A stretch of 39,278 nt of DNA, taken from positions 1 through 39,278 of the forward strand of contig NZ_JAHRWW010000008.1 in the NCBI RefSeq assembly GCF_019104945.1. The letters are read 5' to 3'. Of the stretch, positions 18,714 to 27,118 are shown one piece after another. The notes under the pieces are model-generated. The model had not been told where the DNA came from, did not search any database, and saw only the letters and a list, made by a program, of their open reading frames with translations. The DNA comes from Thermomonas sp. Lineage in GTDB: Bacteria > Pseudomonadota > Gammaproteobacteria > Xanthomonadales > Xanthomonadaceae. The stretch's first letter is position 1; each line of letters begins with the position of its first letter. The position numbers were made by a program, and so were the translations under genes.

Positions 18714-18826
18714 GGGATCCCCCTCTGAAGGGTAAATGCTGGCAACGCTGCGTTGCAGATGCAAGTCTCCTAACGCCATTTTGCCTGCTTACAATCCACG
18801 TATTCACTTTTTTACCCTAGAGCCCC

Positions 18827-19402
18827 ATGGCCTCAACATCGCCCCCTCAACGCTGGAACCGCCTAAGCCAAATGCTGCATTGGTTGATCGCGCTACTCAT
18901 TCTGGCCATGGCGGCCATCGGTCTCATCATGGTGGACTTGCCCAACACCCCCAGCAAAATTGCTATTTTTGCCATCCATAAATCCATTGGCATCAGTATT
19001 TTGGCCTTAGTCGCACTTCGTTTAGGCTGGCGCTTATACAGTGGCGCCCCGGCTCCATTAGCGAATACGCCGAAGCTTCAGCAGCGCATTGCAGGGGCCA
19101 TGCACGTCGCCCTCTATGTTCTGCTGCTGGCCATGCCGATCAGCGGGTGGCTACTCAACTCGGCGGCCGGTTTCCCGCTGCAATGGTTTGAGCTTGTCAA
19201 TCTTCCTGCAATCAGCGAACCAAGCGATGCGCTGAAAGAACTCGCTACACGCGCGCATCAGCTTATGTTCCTAGCCCTGGCTGGCTTAGTTTTGTTACAT
19301 GCAGCAGCGGCGATCCACCACCATCTTTTTCTACGTGATGCCACACTGGTACGCATGCTTCCACGCGGCTGGCTGCGCCATCCCAATGGAGAAGACGCAT
19401 GA
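18827..19402 (+). CDS. Cytochrome b561-type diheme membrane protein
   Basis: Four-helix inner-membrane cytochrome of the prokaryotic b561 (YodB/CybB) family, likely moving electrons between the quinone pool and periplasmic acceptors. The 191-aa product shows four hydrophobic spans, with histidines that could ligate heme in the first (LSQMLHWLIALL), second (AIFAIHKSIGIS), third (AGAMHVALYVLL) and fourth (LVLLHAAAAIHHH) helices, and the family MPISGW motif after the third. The 3' end overlaps the YceI gene by ATGA, so the two are translationally coupled. b561-YceI pairs are common in proteobacteria. A TACAAT box at 18790-18795 would give a short leader, but no matching -35 was found. Confidence 0.92.
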   Translation: MASTSPPQRWNRLSQMLHWLIALLILAMAAIGLIMVDLPNTPSKIAIFAIHKSIGISILALVALRLGWRLYSGAPAPLANTPKLQQRIAGAMHVALYVLLLAMPISGWLLNSAAGFPLQWFELVNLPAISEPSDALKELATRAHQLMFLALAGLVLLHAAAAIHHHLFLRDATLVRMLPRGWLRHPNGEDA

Positions 19403-19947
19403 TGCCGCGCCTCGCCATGGTCGCCATTGCCCTGCTGCTTAGTACGCCCAGTTTCGCCGCCGATTACGTGCAGGCGCAGGGCTCTTCACTGAACTTTGCA
19501 GGCAAATACCAAGGCGCCGCGTTTAACGGCCGTTTCCCAAAATTTGCCACTAAGCTCAGTTTTGACCCAGCCAAGCTGCAAACGGCCAAGCTCGATGTGA
19601 GCATCCCACTGGCCAGCGCAAGCACCGGCAACGCCAGCTATGACGGCGAGCTACGTGGCAGCGCATTCTTTAACGTCGGCAAGTTTCCGCAGGCGCGCTA
19701 TGTGGCCACCAAATTTCGCGCACTCGGCGGCGACCGCTACGCGGCCGACGGCACGTTAAGCCTGCGCGGCGTCAGTAAGCCCGTCACACTGACCTTCACC
19801 TGGACACCCGGCGCGCAGCCGGTCTTGGCGGGACGCGCAAGCGTCAGCCGCCTCGCCTTCAACGTCGGCGGCGGGCAATGGGCCGACACCAAGCTACTGC
19901 CCGACACCATCACCATTTCCACACGCGTGGTTTTGCGCCCGCTATAG
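19399..19947 (+). CDS. YceI-family periplasmic lipid-binding protein
   Basis: Exported beta-barrel protein of the YceI/lipocalin-like fold, which binds isoprenoid-type lipids such as polyprenyl compounds or quinones. The 182-aa product has a signal peptide (MMPRLAMVAIALLLSTPSFA) and a start that overlaps the cytochrome b561 stop. Family landmarks are LNFAGKYQGAAFNGRF near the N-terminus, the GELRGSAFFNVGKFPQARYV segment and LSLRGVSKPVTLTFTW. The pair with cytochrome b561 suggests a shared quinone-linked function (inference). Its end overlaps the convergent glutaredoxin-like gene at 19942-19947. Confidence 0.93.
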   Translation: MMPRLAMVAIALLLSTPSFAADYVQAQGSSLNFAGKYQGAAFNGRFPKFATKLSFDPAKLQTAKLDVSIPLASASTGNASYDGELRGSAFFNVGKFPQARYVATKFRALGGDRYAADGTLSLRGVSKPVTLTFTWTPGAQPVLAGRASVSRLAFNVGGGQWADTKLLPDTITISTRVVLRPL

Positions 19948-20169
19948 ACCTAAGAACTGGCGCACCGCCTGCGCATCGAATGGCCAATCCAGCTCAGCGG
20001 CGTGCTGCGTATCGCGCAATACCGGCACACGCACGCCATAGCTTGCCTCCAACACATCATCGTCATCGATAAACACCGTGTCGAATTCTGGTAACTGCGC
20101 CTGCGCCAACACATCCAACGCAAGATCACATAGATGGCAGTTATCGCGCTGATAAAGAATCAATCCCAT
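19942..20169 (-). CDS. Glutaredoxin-like (DUF836-type) small protein
   Basis: A 75-aa thioredoxin-fold protein with the two-cysteine motif NCHLC close to the N-terminus (MGLILYQRDNCHLCDLALDV) and the conserved VRVPVLRD segment carrying the cis-proline. The ORF is open to 20334, but the ATG at 20169 is the family start and has AAGGA about 10 nt upstream. Such proteins are cytosolic and thought to be thiol-disulfide or glutathione-linked; the exact substrate is unknown. It is divergent from sdaA and convergent with YceI, whose stop it overlaps. Confidence 0.88.
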   Translation of the reverse strand: MGLILYQRDNCHLCDLALDVLAQAQLPEFDTVFIDDDDVLEASYGVRVPVLRDTQHAAELDWPFDAQAVRQFLGL

Positions 20170-20189
20170 ACGCGTGCGTTCCTTTATTT

Positions 20190-20208
20190 TGTCCACTGGA
20201 CATAGAAT
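20190..20208 (+). promoter_or_regulatory. 13-bp perfect palindrome next to a -10-like box upstream of sdaA
   Basis: TGTCCACTGGACA (20190-20202) is a perfect dyad around a single central base. TAGAAT (20203-20208), a plausible -10, follows immediately. The predicted start near 20215 leaves a leader of about 20 nt before sdaA. A protein on the dyad would cover the space between -10 and -35 and could repress sdaA. No regulator is identified. Confidence 0.45.
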
Positions 20209-20235
20209 ACGTGTTCCCACGTCACAGCCATCGCT

Positions 20236-21633
20236 ATGTCCGTCTCCACGTTTGACCTCTATAAAATCGGTATCGGCCCTAGCTCCTCGCATACGGTGGG
20301 CCCAATGCGCGCCGCCGCGCGGTTTGTAAGCCACTGGCTGGTAGAAAACGGCGTACTGGAACGCACCACGCGCATTCGTGCCGAAGTTTTTGGTTCACTC
20401 GCCCTCACCGGGCGCGGCCACGGCACCGATAAAGCGGTACTGATGGGGCTGGAAGGCCACTGGCCGAACGAGATTGACCCCGACATTATCCCGCCTGCGC
20501 TAGAACGCATCCGCAGCGGAAAGAAAATTCAACTTGGTGGCGGGCGTGAAATCGCATTTGATGAAAAGCGCGATCTCATTATGAATAAGCGCCAGAAGCT
20601 GCCGTTCCACACCAACGGCATGCGCTTTATTGCATATGACGCCGACGGCAACGAGCTGGCCACGCGCGATTACTATTCGGTGGGCGGCGGCTTCGTGGTC
20701 AATGCCGATGAAGCGGCAGAAGACCGGATCGTTGCTGATACCACACCGCTGCCGCATCCGTTCAATAACGGCGACGAGCTGCTTGCCGAATGCGCCCGCA
20801 GTGGGCTGAGTATTGCCGAGCTGATGTTTGAAAATGAAAAAGTCTGGCGCAGCGAAGACGAGATTCGCAGCGGGCTGCGCGCAATCTGGCAAGCCATGCA
20901 GTCGGGTGTGGCGCGCGGCATTCGCGCTAATGGCACGCTACCCGGAGGGCTGCACGTTGTCCGCCGCGCACCTGCGCTACACAATGAACTATCGACGCGC
21001 CCCGAAGCCGCCATGCGCGACCCGCTCACCGTTCTTGACTGGGTCAACCTTTACGCACTCGCCGTCAACGAAGAAAACGCCGCAGGCGGCCGCGTGGTCA
21101 CCGCCCCCACCAATGGCGCGGCCGGCATTATTCCTGCGGTAGCGCATTATTACGAGCGTTTCTGCGCCAGCGAAAAAGACCCCGCCGCCCGTGAGCAAGG
21201 GATTTTCACCTATCTACTGACCGCCGCCGCCATCGGCATTTTGTATAAAGAAAACGCCTCGATTTCCGGCGCCGAAGTAGGCTGCCAAGGCGAAGTGGGT
21301 GTGGCCTGCTCGATGGCCGCTGCAGGCCTTACCGCTGCGCTTGGTGGAAGCCCCGGGCAAATTGAAAACGCCGCTGAAATTGGCATGGAACATAACCTAG
21401 GCCTGACCTGCGACCCCATCGGTGGGCTGGTGCAAATCCCCTGTATCGAGCGCAACGCGATGGGCTCGGTCAAGGCGATCAACGCCAGCCGCATGGCCCT
21501 GCGCGGCGATGGCCAGCACAAGGTCTCGCTGGATAAAGTCATCAAAACCATGCGCGACACCGGCCGCGACATGCAAGACAAATACAAAGAAACCAGCCGC
21601 GGCGGCCTCGCCGTAAATGTGATCGAGTGCTGA
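20236..21633 (+). CDS. sdaA: L-serine dehydratase (single-chain, iron-sulfur)
   Basis: Cytosolic [4Fe-4S] enzyme that deaminates L-serine to pyruvate and ammonia. The single 465-aa chain joins the beta domain (N-terminus, [20 protein letters not shown]) and the alpha catalytic domain. Three cluster cysteines are visible: C350 ([11 protein letters not shown]), C392 (LTCDPIGG) and C403 (IPCIERN). The last residue is C465 (NVIEC). In the Legionella enzyme, whose C-terminal Cys458 reaches the cluster as an intrinsic competitor, the cluster cysteines are 343, 385 and 396; all four here are offset by exactly 7, so the same tail-in-mouth inhibition is expected. An ASISGAEVG segment and the PTNGAAG motif are also intact. 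A GlyA or serine regulator is not present in this window. Confidence 0.96.
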   Translation: MSVSTFDLYKIGIGPSSSHTVGPMRAAARFVSHWLVENGVLERTTRIRAEVFGSLALTGRGHGTDKAVLMGLEGHWPNEIDPDIIPPALERIRSGKKIQLGGGREIAFDEKRDLIMNKRQKLPFHTNGMRFIAYDADGNELATRDYYSVGGGFVVNADEAAEDRIVADTTPLPHPFNNGDELLAECARSGLSIAELMFENEKVWRSEDEIRSGLRAIWQAMQSGVARGIRANGTLPGGLHVVRRAPALHNELSTRPEAAMRDPLTVLDWVNLYALAVNEENAAGGRVVTAPTNGAAGIIPAVAHYYERFCASEKDPAAREQGIFTYLLTAAAIGILYKENASISGAEVGCQGEVGVACSMAAAGLTAALGGSPGQIENAAEIGMEHNLGLTCDPIGGLVQIPCIERNAMGSVKAINASRMALRGDGQHKVSLDKVIKTMRDTGRDMQDKYKETSRGGLAVNVIEC

Positions 21634-21645
21634 AATACAGAAAAT

Positions 21646-21718
21646 AGCTCAAGTTTTCCCCTAGGCAGTCGCTACCGGTTTCGCGGTAAGCTTGAGCTGT
21701 CGGGGTAAGGGGAAAACT
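21646..21718 (+). other. Overlapping inverted repeats, possible structured RNA
   Basis: Downstream of sdaA and upstream of the GGDEF gene lie two long perfect inverted repeats. The first pairs AGCTCAAG (21646-21653) with CTTGAGCT (21691-21698). The second pairs AGTTTTCCCCT (21652-21662) with AGGGGAAAACT (21708-21718). Their arms interleave, so they either compete or form a pseudoknot. A smaller hairpin, GCTACCG (21671-21677) with CGGTAAGC (21685-21692, one-base bulge), sits between. No T-run follows, so this is not a simple terminator, and it does not match a c-di-GMP riboswitch that I recognise. It could equally act at DNA level. Confidence 0.5.
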
Positions 21719-21795
21719 CGATTCACGGTCAATTTGCCATTCGTCATGAGCCAGCACGAAATTCGGCGCCATTTTGGGCCGCATGCGCTTTTTTA

Positions 21796-24700
21796 TTGCT
21801 TTTTTTGGGCCTTATTAGCTTAGAAACTCATGCTTTAGAAACTGATAAGCCGTTTCGCGATTTTGTAGTAGATCAGTGGGATGTCAAAGAAGGCCTTCCG
21901 CAGATTACAGTTTTAGCCATCACCCAAGACACCAATGGCTATCTTTGGTTTGGCACACAAGCCGGATTAGCGCGATTTGATGGCGTGCATTTTCATCGCT
22001 ATACCGCAGAAAACGCCCCTAACTTAAATGCCAATATCCAAGCGCTCCACGCAGATCGCCAAGGGCGGCTCTGGATTGGGACAGCGCGCGGCCTCATTCG
22101 CTTTGAACAAGGGCAGTTCAAAAAAATTTCACACCCCAAAGATGGCCTCGACTTTTCCATTCGTGCCATCGCCGCAACTGCCGATGCCGTTTACATTGCA
22201 GGGCCAGACGGCCTCTATAGCGCGCAAGGCGACCAACTGCGCCGCCAATATGCCATCCCCAGCGGCGCGCTCAGCCTGCTCAATCACGGGGACGACCTGT
22301 GGATTGGCAGTGCCGGGCAGGTATTTTTGCTACGTAATAACACCTTGCGTGCGTTCCCGCTCCCGGAAAGTGCAAGCGGCATCCCCATCACATCCCTAGC
22401 GTGGTTTGAGGGCGAGCTTTGGGCTGGCTCCAGCCGCGGCCTGTTTCGCCTGCATCAAGGTAAATGGCTTCCCGCAAGCACGCGCATCAACCAAACGACG
22501 CCAACCGTCGAAGCCATGCTCAGTGACCACAACGGCACCCTTTGGGTGGCCACCACACAGGCACTGGAACGGCTGCGACAGGGCCAACCCACCGAGCATA
22601 TCCGCAATGCCCCCGGCACCATCAGCCTGCGCACTTTATTTGAAGATAGCGACGGCAATCTTTGGATGGGCAGCCAGACCGAAGGTGTCGCGCGCTTTTG
22701 GAATGGCTATACGCGCCGACTAGACACGGCATACGGCCTTGCAAACCCACTCACTTGGTCGCTGGCAAAAGCGCCGAATGGCGGCACTTGGTTTGCCACC
22801 GGCGACGGCGTTGCGCAGTGGCGTAATGGCCGCTTCACCCAAGTGATTCAAGGCACGCAACTTCCGCACACAGAAGCCTACAGCCTCTTTGCCGAAGCCA
22901 ATCAACTATGGATCGGTACGCGCGCCGGAGTTGCGCTATTTCGTGATGGACATGTTGAAACACCTGCGCCGCTTGCACCAATGCGCAACACGCAAATCAA
23001 CGACATTGTGCGCGACCAACAACAGCGCTTATGGTTTGCCACAACCAAGGGGCTCTTTTTACTGAACCCCAGCAACAAGCTGACACTCTACGGAGAACGC
23101 AGCGGCTTTACCGATACCCGTATTCGGGTTGTTTATGAAACGAGAGATGGGCGGATCTTGGTCGGCGCCACCCGCGGATTGTTCGAATGGCGCGACGGCC
23201 AGATTATTCCACTTGGCCGCAATACCGGATTAGAAGAAGACATCGCGGTCACCTCGATTCTTGAACTTTCCGACGGGCGCTGGCTGATTGGCAGCAGTAC
23301 CGGGGACGGCTTGCATCTGTTTGACGGCAAGCGCTGGACAGCCCTTGGCTCTGATAACAACCTCCCCGTTATCATCCCGTTCTATGTAGGGGAATCGGGG
23401 GATGATCTCTGGGTTGCAGGCATGCAGGGGGTCTATCGGCTTGCGATGACCGAGCTCAATAAAGCCCAAGCCAACCCGCGTGCCCAACTGCGTGCGCAGA
23501 TCATCATCAACTCTGGTTTTGAGCGTCCTGGCGGGCAGACAGACAAGTGCTGCAACGGCTCCGGTGGCGGGCGCGGCCTTATTCAAGACGGTCAACTCTG
23601 GCTGCCTACACGCGACGGCGCCCTACTTGTCAATTTGAATGCGGCGCAGCCTAAGGCAACCCACCCTGTTCAAATTGAATCCATTGACATCGATAACCGC
23701 ACGCTTCTCGCAACACATGCCGTCATTCATTTTCCAATTGACGCACGCAGCCCAAAATTCAATTTCGCAGCACCTGCATTTCAGCCAGCGCAAGTGCCGC
23801 TATTACGTTACAAGCTAGAAGGCTATGACAACGAGTGGCGTTCGCTGGAAACCCCTAGCCAACGTAGTGCGAGCTATAGCAACCTGCCTCCTGGTGACTA
23901 TGTATTCAAAGTGGCCGACTTTAATACCGATAACCCACTGCTAAGCGAAGCACACATCGATATCGAAGTCCCCGCGCATGTGTATGAAACCTTGGCGTTT
24001 CGTATTCTTGTTGGGCTCATTATTACCGCACTGATCTGGCTGGCCTACCTTGGCCTGCGGTTTCGCTATACGCGCCAGCGCGAGCTATTGGAACAACTTG
24101 TACGTGAGCGCACGCAAGAACTGCAGATCGCCAACCGCAAATTGCAGGAAATCAGCTTTACAGACCATCTCACCGGCCTGCATAACCGGCGCTATCTTGC
24201 CCAGCAAATCCCCGTGGACAGTTCGTTCTACGAACGTGATGCCAACTACCGTAATGGCAACGATGCAGCTGTTTTTATTCTGCTCGACATCGATCACTTC
24301 AAAGCGATCAACGATACATGGGGGCATGCTGCAGGCGATTTAGTGCTGCAGCAATTTGCTGAACTTCTCGAATCCATCAAACGTAGCGGCGATTATGTGG
24401 CGCGCTGGGGCGGCGAAGAATTCTTGCTTGTATTACGGCCACTGCCTCGCGGAAGCCTTGCGCAAATCGGGCAGCGTCTATGCGATAAGGTGGGCGAGAA
24501 AGAATTTGACCTAGGCAACGGCGTGCGCCGCCACATCACTATCTCTGCAGGGCTTGTGGAATCGCCCCTTTTCCCCGATCGCCACCACCAACTGCTCAGC
24601 TGGGAACAACTGGTGACCTTGGCCGACCATGCGATGTATCAGGTCAAAATTTCCGGGCGCAACGGTTGGCTCGCTTGCAGGCCAGTACCCGGCGCTCACT

Positions 24701-24843
24701 TCCCCGAAGGGGACCGCATATTCAACGGCAACCCAGACGCCCTACTCGACCGTGGCATTCTTGAACTCTATGGCCGCGAAGGGCGAATTACCCCCAGCGC
24801 GCGTCAAGGGCGGCCTTCCCCTCAGCCGCAGGCGCCCGACTGA
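21796..24843 (+). CDS. Periplasmic-propeller GGDEF diguanylate cyclase (start uncertain)
   Basis: Predicted diguanylate cyclase making c-di-GMP at the inner face of the membrane, controlled by a periplasmic sensor. Reg_prop blades fill residues about 30-640 (for example NGYLWFGTQAGLARFDG, GRLWIGTARGLIRFEQ, NQLWIGTRAGVALFRD; about 13 seen), followed by a Y_Y_Y-like domain (about 640-725), one transmembrane helix (about 736-756), a short coiled coil and the GGDEF domain (from about 786). The signature is GGEEF at residue 872, and an intact I-site RSGD lies five residues before it. A KCCNG pair (Cys585, Cys586) sits late in the propeller. In this frame the first possible start is TTG at 21796; the ATG at 21783 begins a signal peptide in another frame (see findings). 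The next in-frame ATG is about 240 codons in. The end overlaps hom by 22 nt. Confidence 0.88.
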   Translation: MLFLGLISLETHALETDKPFRDFVVDQWDVKEGLPQITVLAITQDTNGYLWFGTQAGLARFDGVHFHRYTAENAPNLNANIQALHADRQGRLWIGTARGLIRFEQGQFKKISHPKDGLDFSIRAIAATADAVYIAGPDGLYSAQGDQLRRQYAIPSGALSLLNHGDDLWIGSAGQVFLLRNNTLRAFPLPESASGIPITSLAWFEGELWAGSSRGLFRLHQGKWLPASTRINQTTPTVEAMLSDHNGTLWVATTQALERLRQGQPTEHIRNAPGTISLRTLFEDSDGNLWMGSQTEGVARFWNGYTRRLDTAYGLANPLTWSLAKAPNGGTWFATGDGVAQWRNGRFTQVIQGTQLPHTEAYSLFAEANQLWIGTRAGVALFRDGHVETPAPLAPMRNTQINDIVRDQQQRLWFATTKGLFLLNPSNKLTLYGERSGFTDTRIRVVYETRDGRILVGATRGLFEWRDGQIIPLGRNTGLEEDIAVTSILELSDGRWLIGSSTGDGLHLFDGKRWTALGSDNNLPVIIPFYVGESGDDLWVAGMQGVYRLAMTELNKAQANPRAQLRAQIIINSGFERPGGQTDKCCNGSGGGRGLIQDGQLWLPTRDGALLVNLNAAQPKATHPVQIESIDIDNRTLLATHAVIHFPIDARSPKFNFAAPAFQPAQVPLLRYKLEGYDNEWRSLETPSQRSASYSNLPPGDYVFKVADFNTDNPLLSEAHIDIEVPAHVYETLAFRILVGLIITALIWLAYLGLRFRYTRQRELLEQLVRERTQELQIANRKLQEISFTDHLTGLHNRRYLAQQIPVDSSFYERDANYRNGNDAAVFILLDIDHFKAINDTWGHAAGDLVLQQFAELLESIKRSGDYVARWGGEEFLLVLRPLPRGSLAQIGQRLCDKVGEKEFDLGNGVRRHITISAGLVESPLFPDRHHQLLSWEQLVTLADHAMYQVKISGRNGWLACRPVPGAHFPEGDRIFNGNPDALLDRGILELYGREGRITPSARQGRPSPQPQAPD

Positions 24844-25892
24844 ATCTTTAGTACGTCGTCTAATAATGCCGCCGCCGTCACTTCCGCACCTGCTCCCGGC
24901 CCTTGAATCACCAGAGGCTGATTGGGGTAACGGTCGGACCAAATGGCCACACGGTTATCGGTTCCGCCTCCGCCTACCAATGCGTGCTCACTTGGCAACG
25001 CGGCAAGCCCAACACTGGCCTGATGACCCGCTTGTAGGCGCGCGATAAAGCGCAGCTTCTCACCGCGCTTCCACGCCTCGGCATAGCGCTCGCGCAGCAG
25101 CTGATCGAGTTCTGGCAGCGCTGCATCCAATGCTTCGCGCGGCAGTTTGGCAAGTGTCTCCGGCACGAGCGACTGTACGTGTACCGTTTCACTTTCCAGC
25201 GCAACCCCAGATGCCCTTGCCAAGATCAACAGCTTGCGTCGCACGTCTTCGCCCGATAAATCTTCGCGCGGGTCCGGCTCGGTATAGCCGACATCGCGCG
25301 CTTCACGTACAAACCCGGAAAACGGGCGCAGGCCGTCATAGTGATTGAACAGCCACGCCAGCGAGCCCGACAGCACGCCTTCAATCGCGTGGATACGATC
25401 ACCACCTGCCTGCAGCGCGCGTATCGAGCGCAACAGCGGCAACCCAGCCCCCACCGTGGCGCTATCGCCATAATGCGTACTACCGGCCAAACACCCCTGT
25501 TGAATTGCCTGCCAACGCGCCAGCGACGTGCCTTGCCCAAGTTTGCAGGCCGTTACCACGTGAATACCCTGCGCCAGCCAATGCGGGTGCATATCTGTCA
25601 CCTGCGAAGACGCCGTAGCATCCACCACGATCCGCATTCCAGGCCCTGTCAGCGCGCGCTCTACATCGTGTAGAGCCCCCGCATACGAAGCCGTTTGCAA
25701 CTGTACCAACACGTCGCCCACCGCGCCGTTCGGCGTGCTCAACGCATGCCGCGTATTCGCCACATGCACCAAGCTTAGGTGTGCGGCCAGCGGCCCATCC
25801 TGCCAGCGCTGCAGGCGCGCCAATACGGCACTGCCTACGGTGCCTGTTCCTAATAGCGCGATCCGCGCTGGCTGAAGCAAACGCCCGGTCAT
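24822..25892 (-). CDS. hom: Homoserine dehydrogenase (stand-alone)
   Basis: NAD(P)H-dependent enzyme reducing aspartate semialdehyde to homoserine, which feeds MetX. The 356-aa product is a single enzyme without a fused aspartokinase or obvious ACT domain. The Rossmann motif LLGTGTVGSAVLARL is at the N-terminus; VVDATASSQVTDMHPHWL and the VVTACKLGQGTSLA segment with a catalytic Lys follow, as does the LSGSLAWLFNHYDG signature of the dimerisation domain. The ATG at 25892 overlaps the metB stop as ATGA and has AGGA upstream; a start at 25907 is also open. It is the last gene of metX-metB-hom and its end overlaps the convergent GGDEF gene. Confidence 0.94.
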   Translation of the reverse strand: MTGRLLQPARIALLGTGTVGSAVLARLQRWQDGPLAAHLSLVHVANTRHALSTPNGAVGDVLVQLQTASYAGALHDVERALTGPGMRIVVDATASSQVTDMHPHWLAQGIHVVTACKLGQGTSLARWQAIQQGCLAGSTHYGDSATVGAGLPLLRSIRALQAGGDRIHAIEGVLSGSLAWLFNHYDGLRPFSGFVREARDVGYTEPDPREDLSGEDVRRKLLILARASGVALESETVHVQSLVPETLAKLPREALDAALPELDQLLRERYAEAWKRGEKLRFIARLQAGHQASVGLAALPSEHALVGGGGTDNRVAIWSDRYPNQPLVIQGPGAGAEVTAAALLDDVLKIQSGACG

Positions 25893-27097
25893 TTCGAATC
25901 CTGACATGTTCGGCGCGCCGCTTGCGCACGCTCTAACGCCGCGCTCAAGTCTGCCAATAAATCTTCGCCGTATTCGATCCCCACCGAGAAGCGCAGCATC
26001 CCGTCGGTAATCCCCGCCGCCGCACGCGCTTCAGGCGTCATCGCCGCGTGGGTCATCGTGGCCGGGTGTGCCACGAGGCTCTCAACACCCCCGAGTGATT
26101 CGGCAAGCGTGAAGTATTTCAGCCCATCCAAGAACGCACGTACCGAGGCATCACCACCTTCCAGCTCTGCGCTCAGCATCGCACCAAAACCATATTGCTG
26201 CTGCGCTGCCAGCGCATGCCCCGGATGCGAGGCAAGGCCGGGATAATGCACCGCACGTACCGCAGGATGCGTTTCCAGCAGCGTTGCGATGGCTTGCGCA
26301 TTCTCTTGATGCACGCGCAGGCGCGCATCCAGCGTGCGTAGGCCACGTAGGGTGAGAAAGCTATCAAACGGCGAACCGGTCAGCCCAAGGCAGTTGGCCC
26401 ACCACGCAAGTTGCTCATGCAGACCTGCGTCTTTGGCCACCACCGCACCACCCACCACATCGCTATGGCCGTTGATATATTTGGTGGTGGAATGCACCAC
26501 CGCGTCCGCACCGAAGTCGGCAATCGGGCGCTGCAGTGCAGGCGACAGAAAGGTATTGTCGGCCACGGTAAGCGCGCCCACGGCGTGCGCGGCGTCGATC
26601 ACGGCGCGCAGGTCGGTGATCCGCAGCAACGGGTTCGACGGGGTTTCAATCCACACTAGCTTAGGCTTGCGCGCCAGTGCTTGGGCTAACTCCTGCGCAT
26701 TGGTCAGGTTACACGTCACCAGCTCAAACGCCCCTTTCTTTGCCAGCGCGTTAAACAAGCGCCAGCTGCCGCCGTAGCAATCGTGCGGCACCACCAGCAC
26801 ATCGCCCGGCACCAGCAGCGCATGCAGCAGTAGGGTGATCGCGCCCATCCCGGTAGCGGTCACCACGCCGCCTGCACCGCCTTCTAATTCGGCCAGCGCT
26901 TCCGCCAGCAAATTGCGGGTCGGGTTGCCGCTGCGGGTGTAGTCGTAGCTGCGCTTTTCGTTGAAGCCAGCAAAGCTAAAGGTGGACGACAACACCACCG
27001 GCGGCGTCACCGCGCCAAACGCGGTGTCACGGTCGATCCCTGCGCGCACGGCGCTGGTGGCACGATAAGGGGCGGCAGCACGGCTGTCTGTCGTCAT
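25889..27097 (-). CDS. metB: Cystathionine gamma-synthase / O-succinylhomoserine sulfhydrylase type PLP enzyme
   Basis: PLP-dependent Cys/Met metabolism enzyme acting on activated homoserine made by MetX. The 402-aa product has the GMGAITLLLHALL pocket, WIETPSNPLLRITDL, VADNTFLSPALQRP and the PLP Lys206 in STTKYINGHSDV. The N-terminal part GIDRDTAFGAVTPPVVLSST and the C-terminal SLGGVESLVAHPATMTHA are typical of the family. The start has GGAG 8 nt upstream, and 21 nt separate it from metX. Whether cysteine (cystathionine synthesis) or sulfide (direct homocysteine formation) is the donor cannot be decided from sequence; the metX-metB-hom context fits either. Confidence 0.93.
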   Translation of the reverse strand: MTTDSRAAAPYRATSAVRAGIDRDTAFGAVTPPVVLSSTFSFAGFNEKRSYDYTRSGNPTRNLLAEALAELEGGAGGVVTATGMGAITLLLHALLVPGDVLVVPHDCYGGSWRLFNALAKKGAFELVTCNLTNAQELAQALARKPKLVWIETPSNPLLRITDLRAVIDAAHAVGALTVADNTFLSPALQRPIADFGADAVVHSTTKYINGHSDVVGGAVVAKDAGLHEQLAWWANCLGLTGSPFDSFLTLRGLRTLDARLRVHQENAQAIATLLETHPAVRAVHYPGLASHPGHALAAQQQYGFGAMLSAELEGGDASVRAFLDGLKYFTLAESLGGVESLVAHPATMTHAAMTPEARAAAGITDGMLRFSVGIEYGEDLLADLSAALERAQAARRTCQDSK

Positions 27098-27118
27098 TGA
27101 ACGATCTCCAAAACAAAA

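Noticed and set aside
20189-20208. TTGTCC/TAGAAT as a full sigma70 promoter for sdaA
   Set aside because: Spacing is only 8 nt, far too short; the -10 alone is kept as tentative.
21646-21718. c-di-GMP riboswitch (GEMM-I) before the GGDEF gene
   Set aside because: The diagnostic GEMM core words are not present; only generic inverted repeats are seen.
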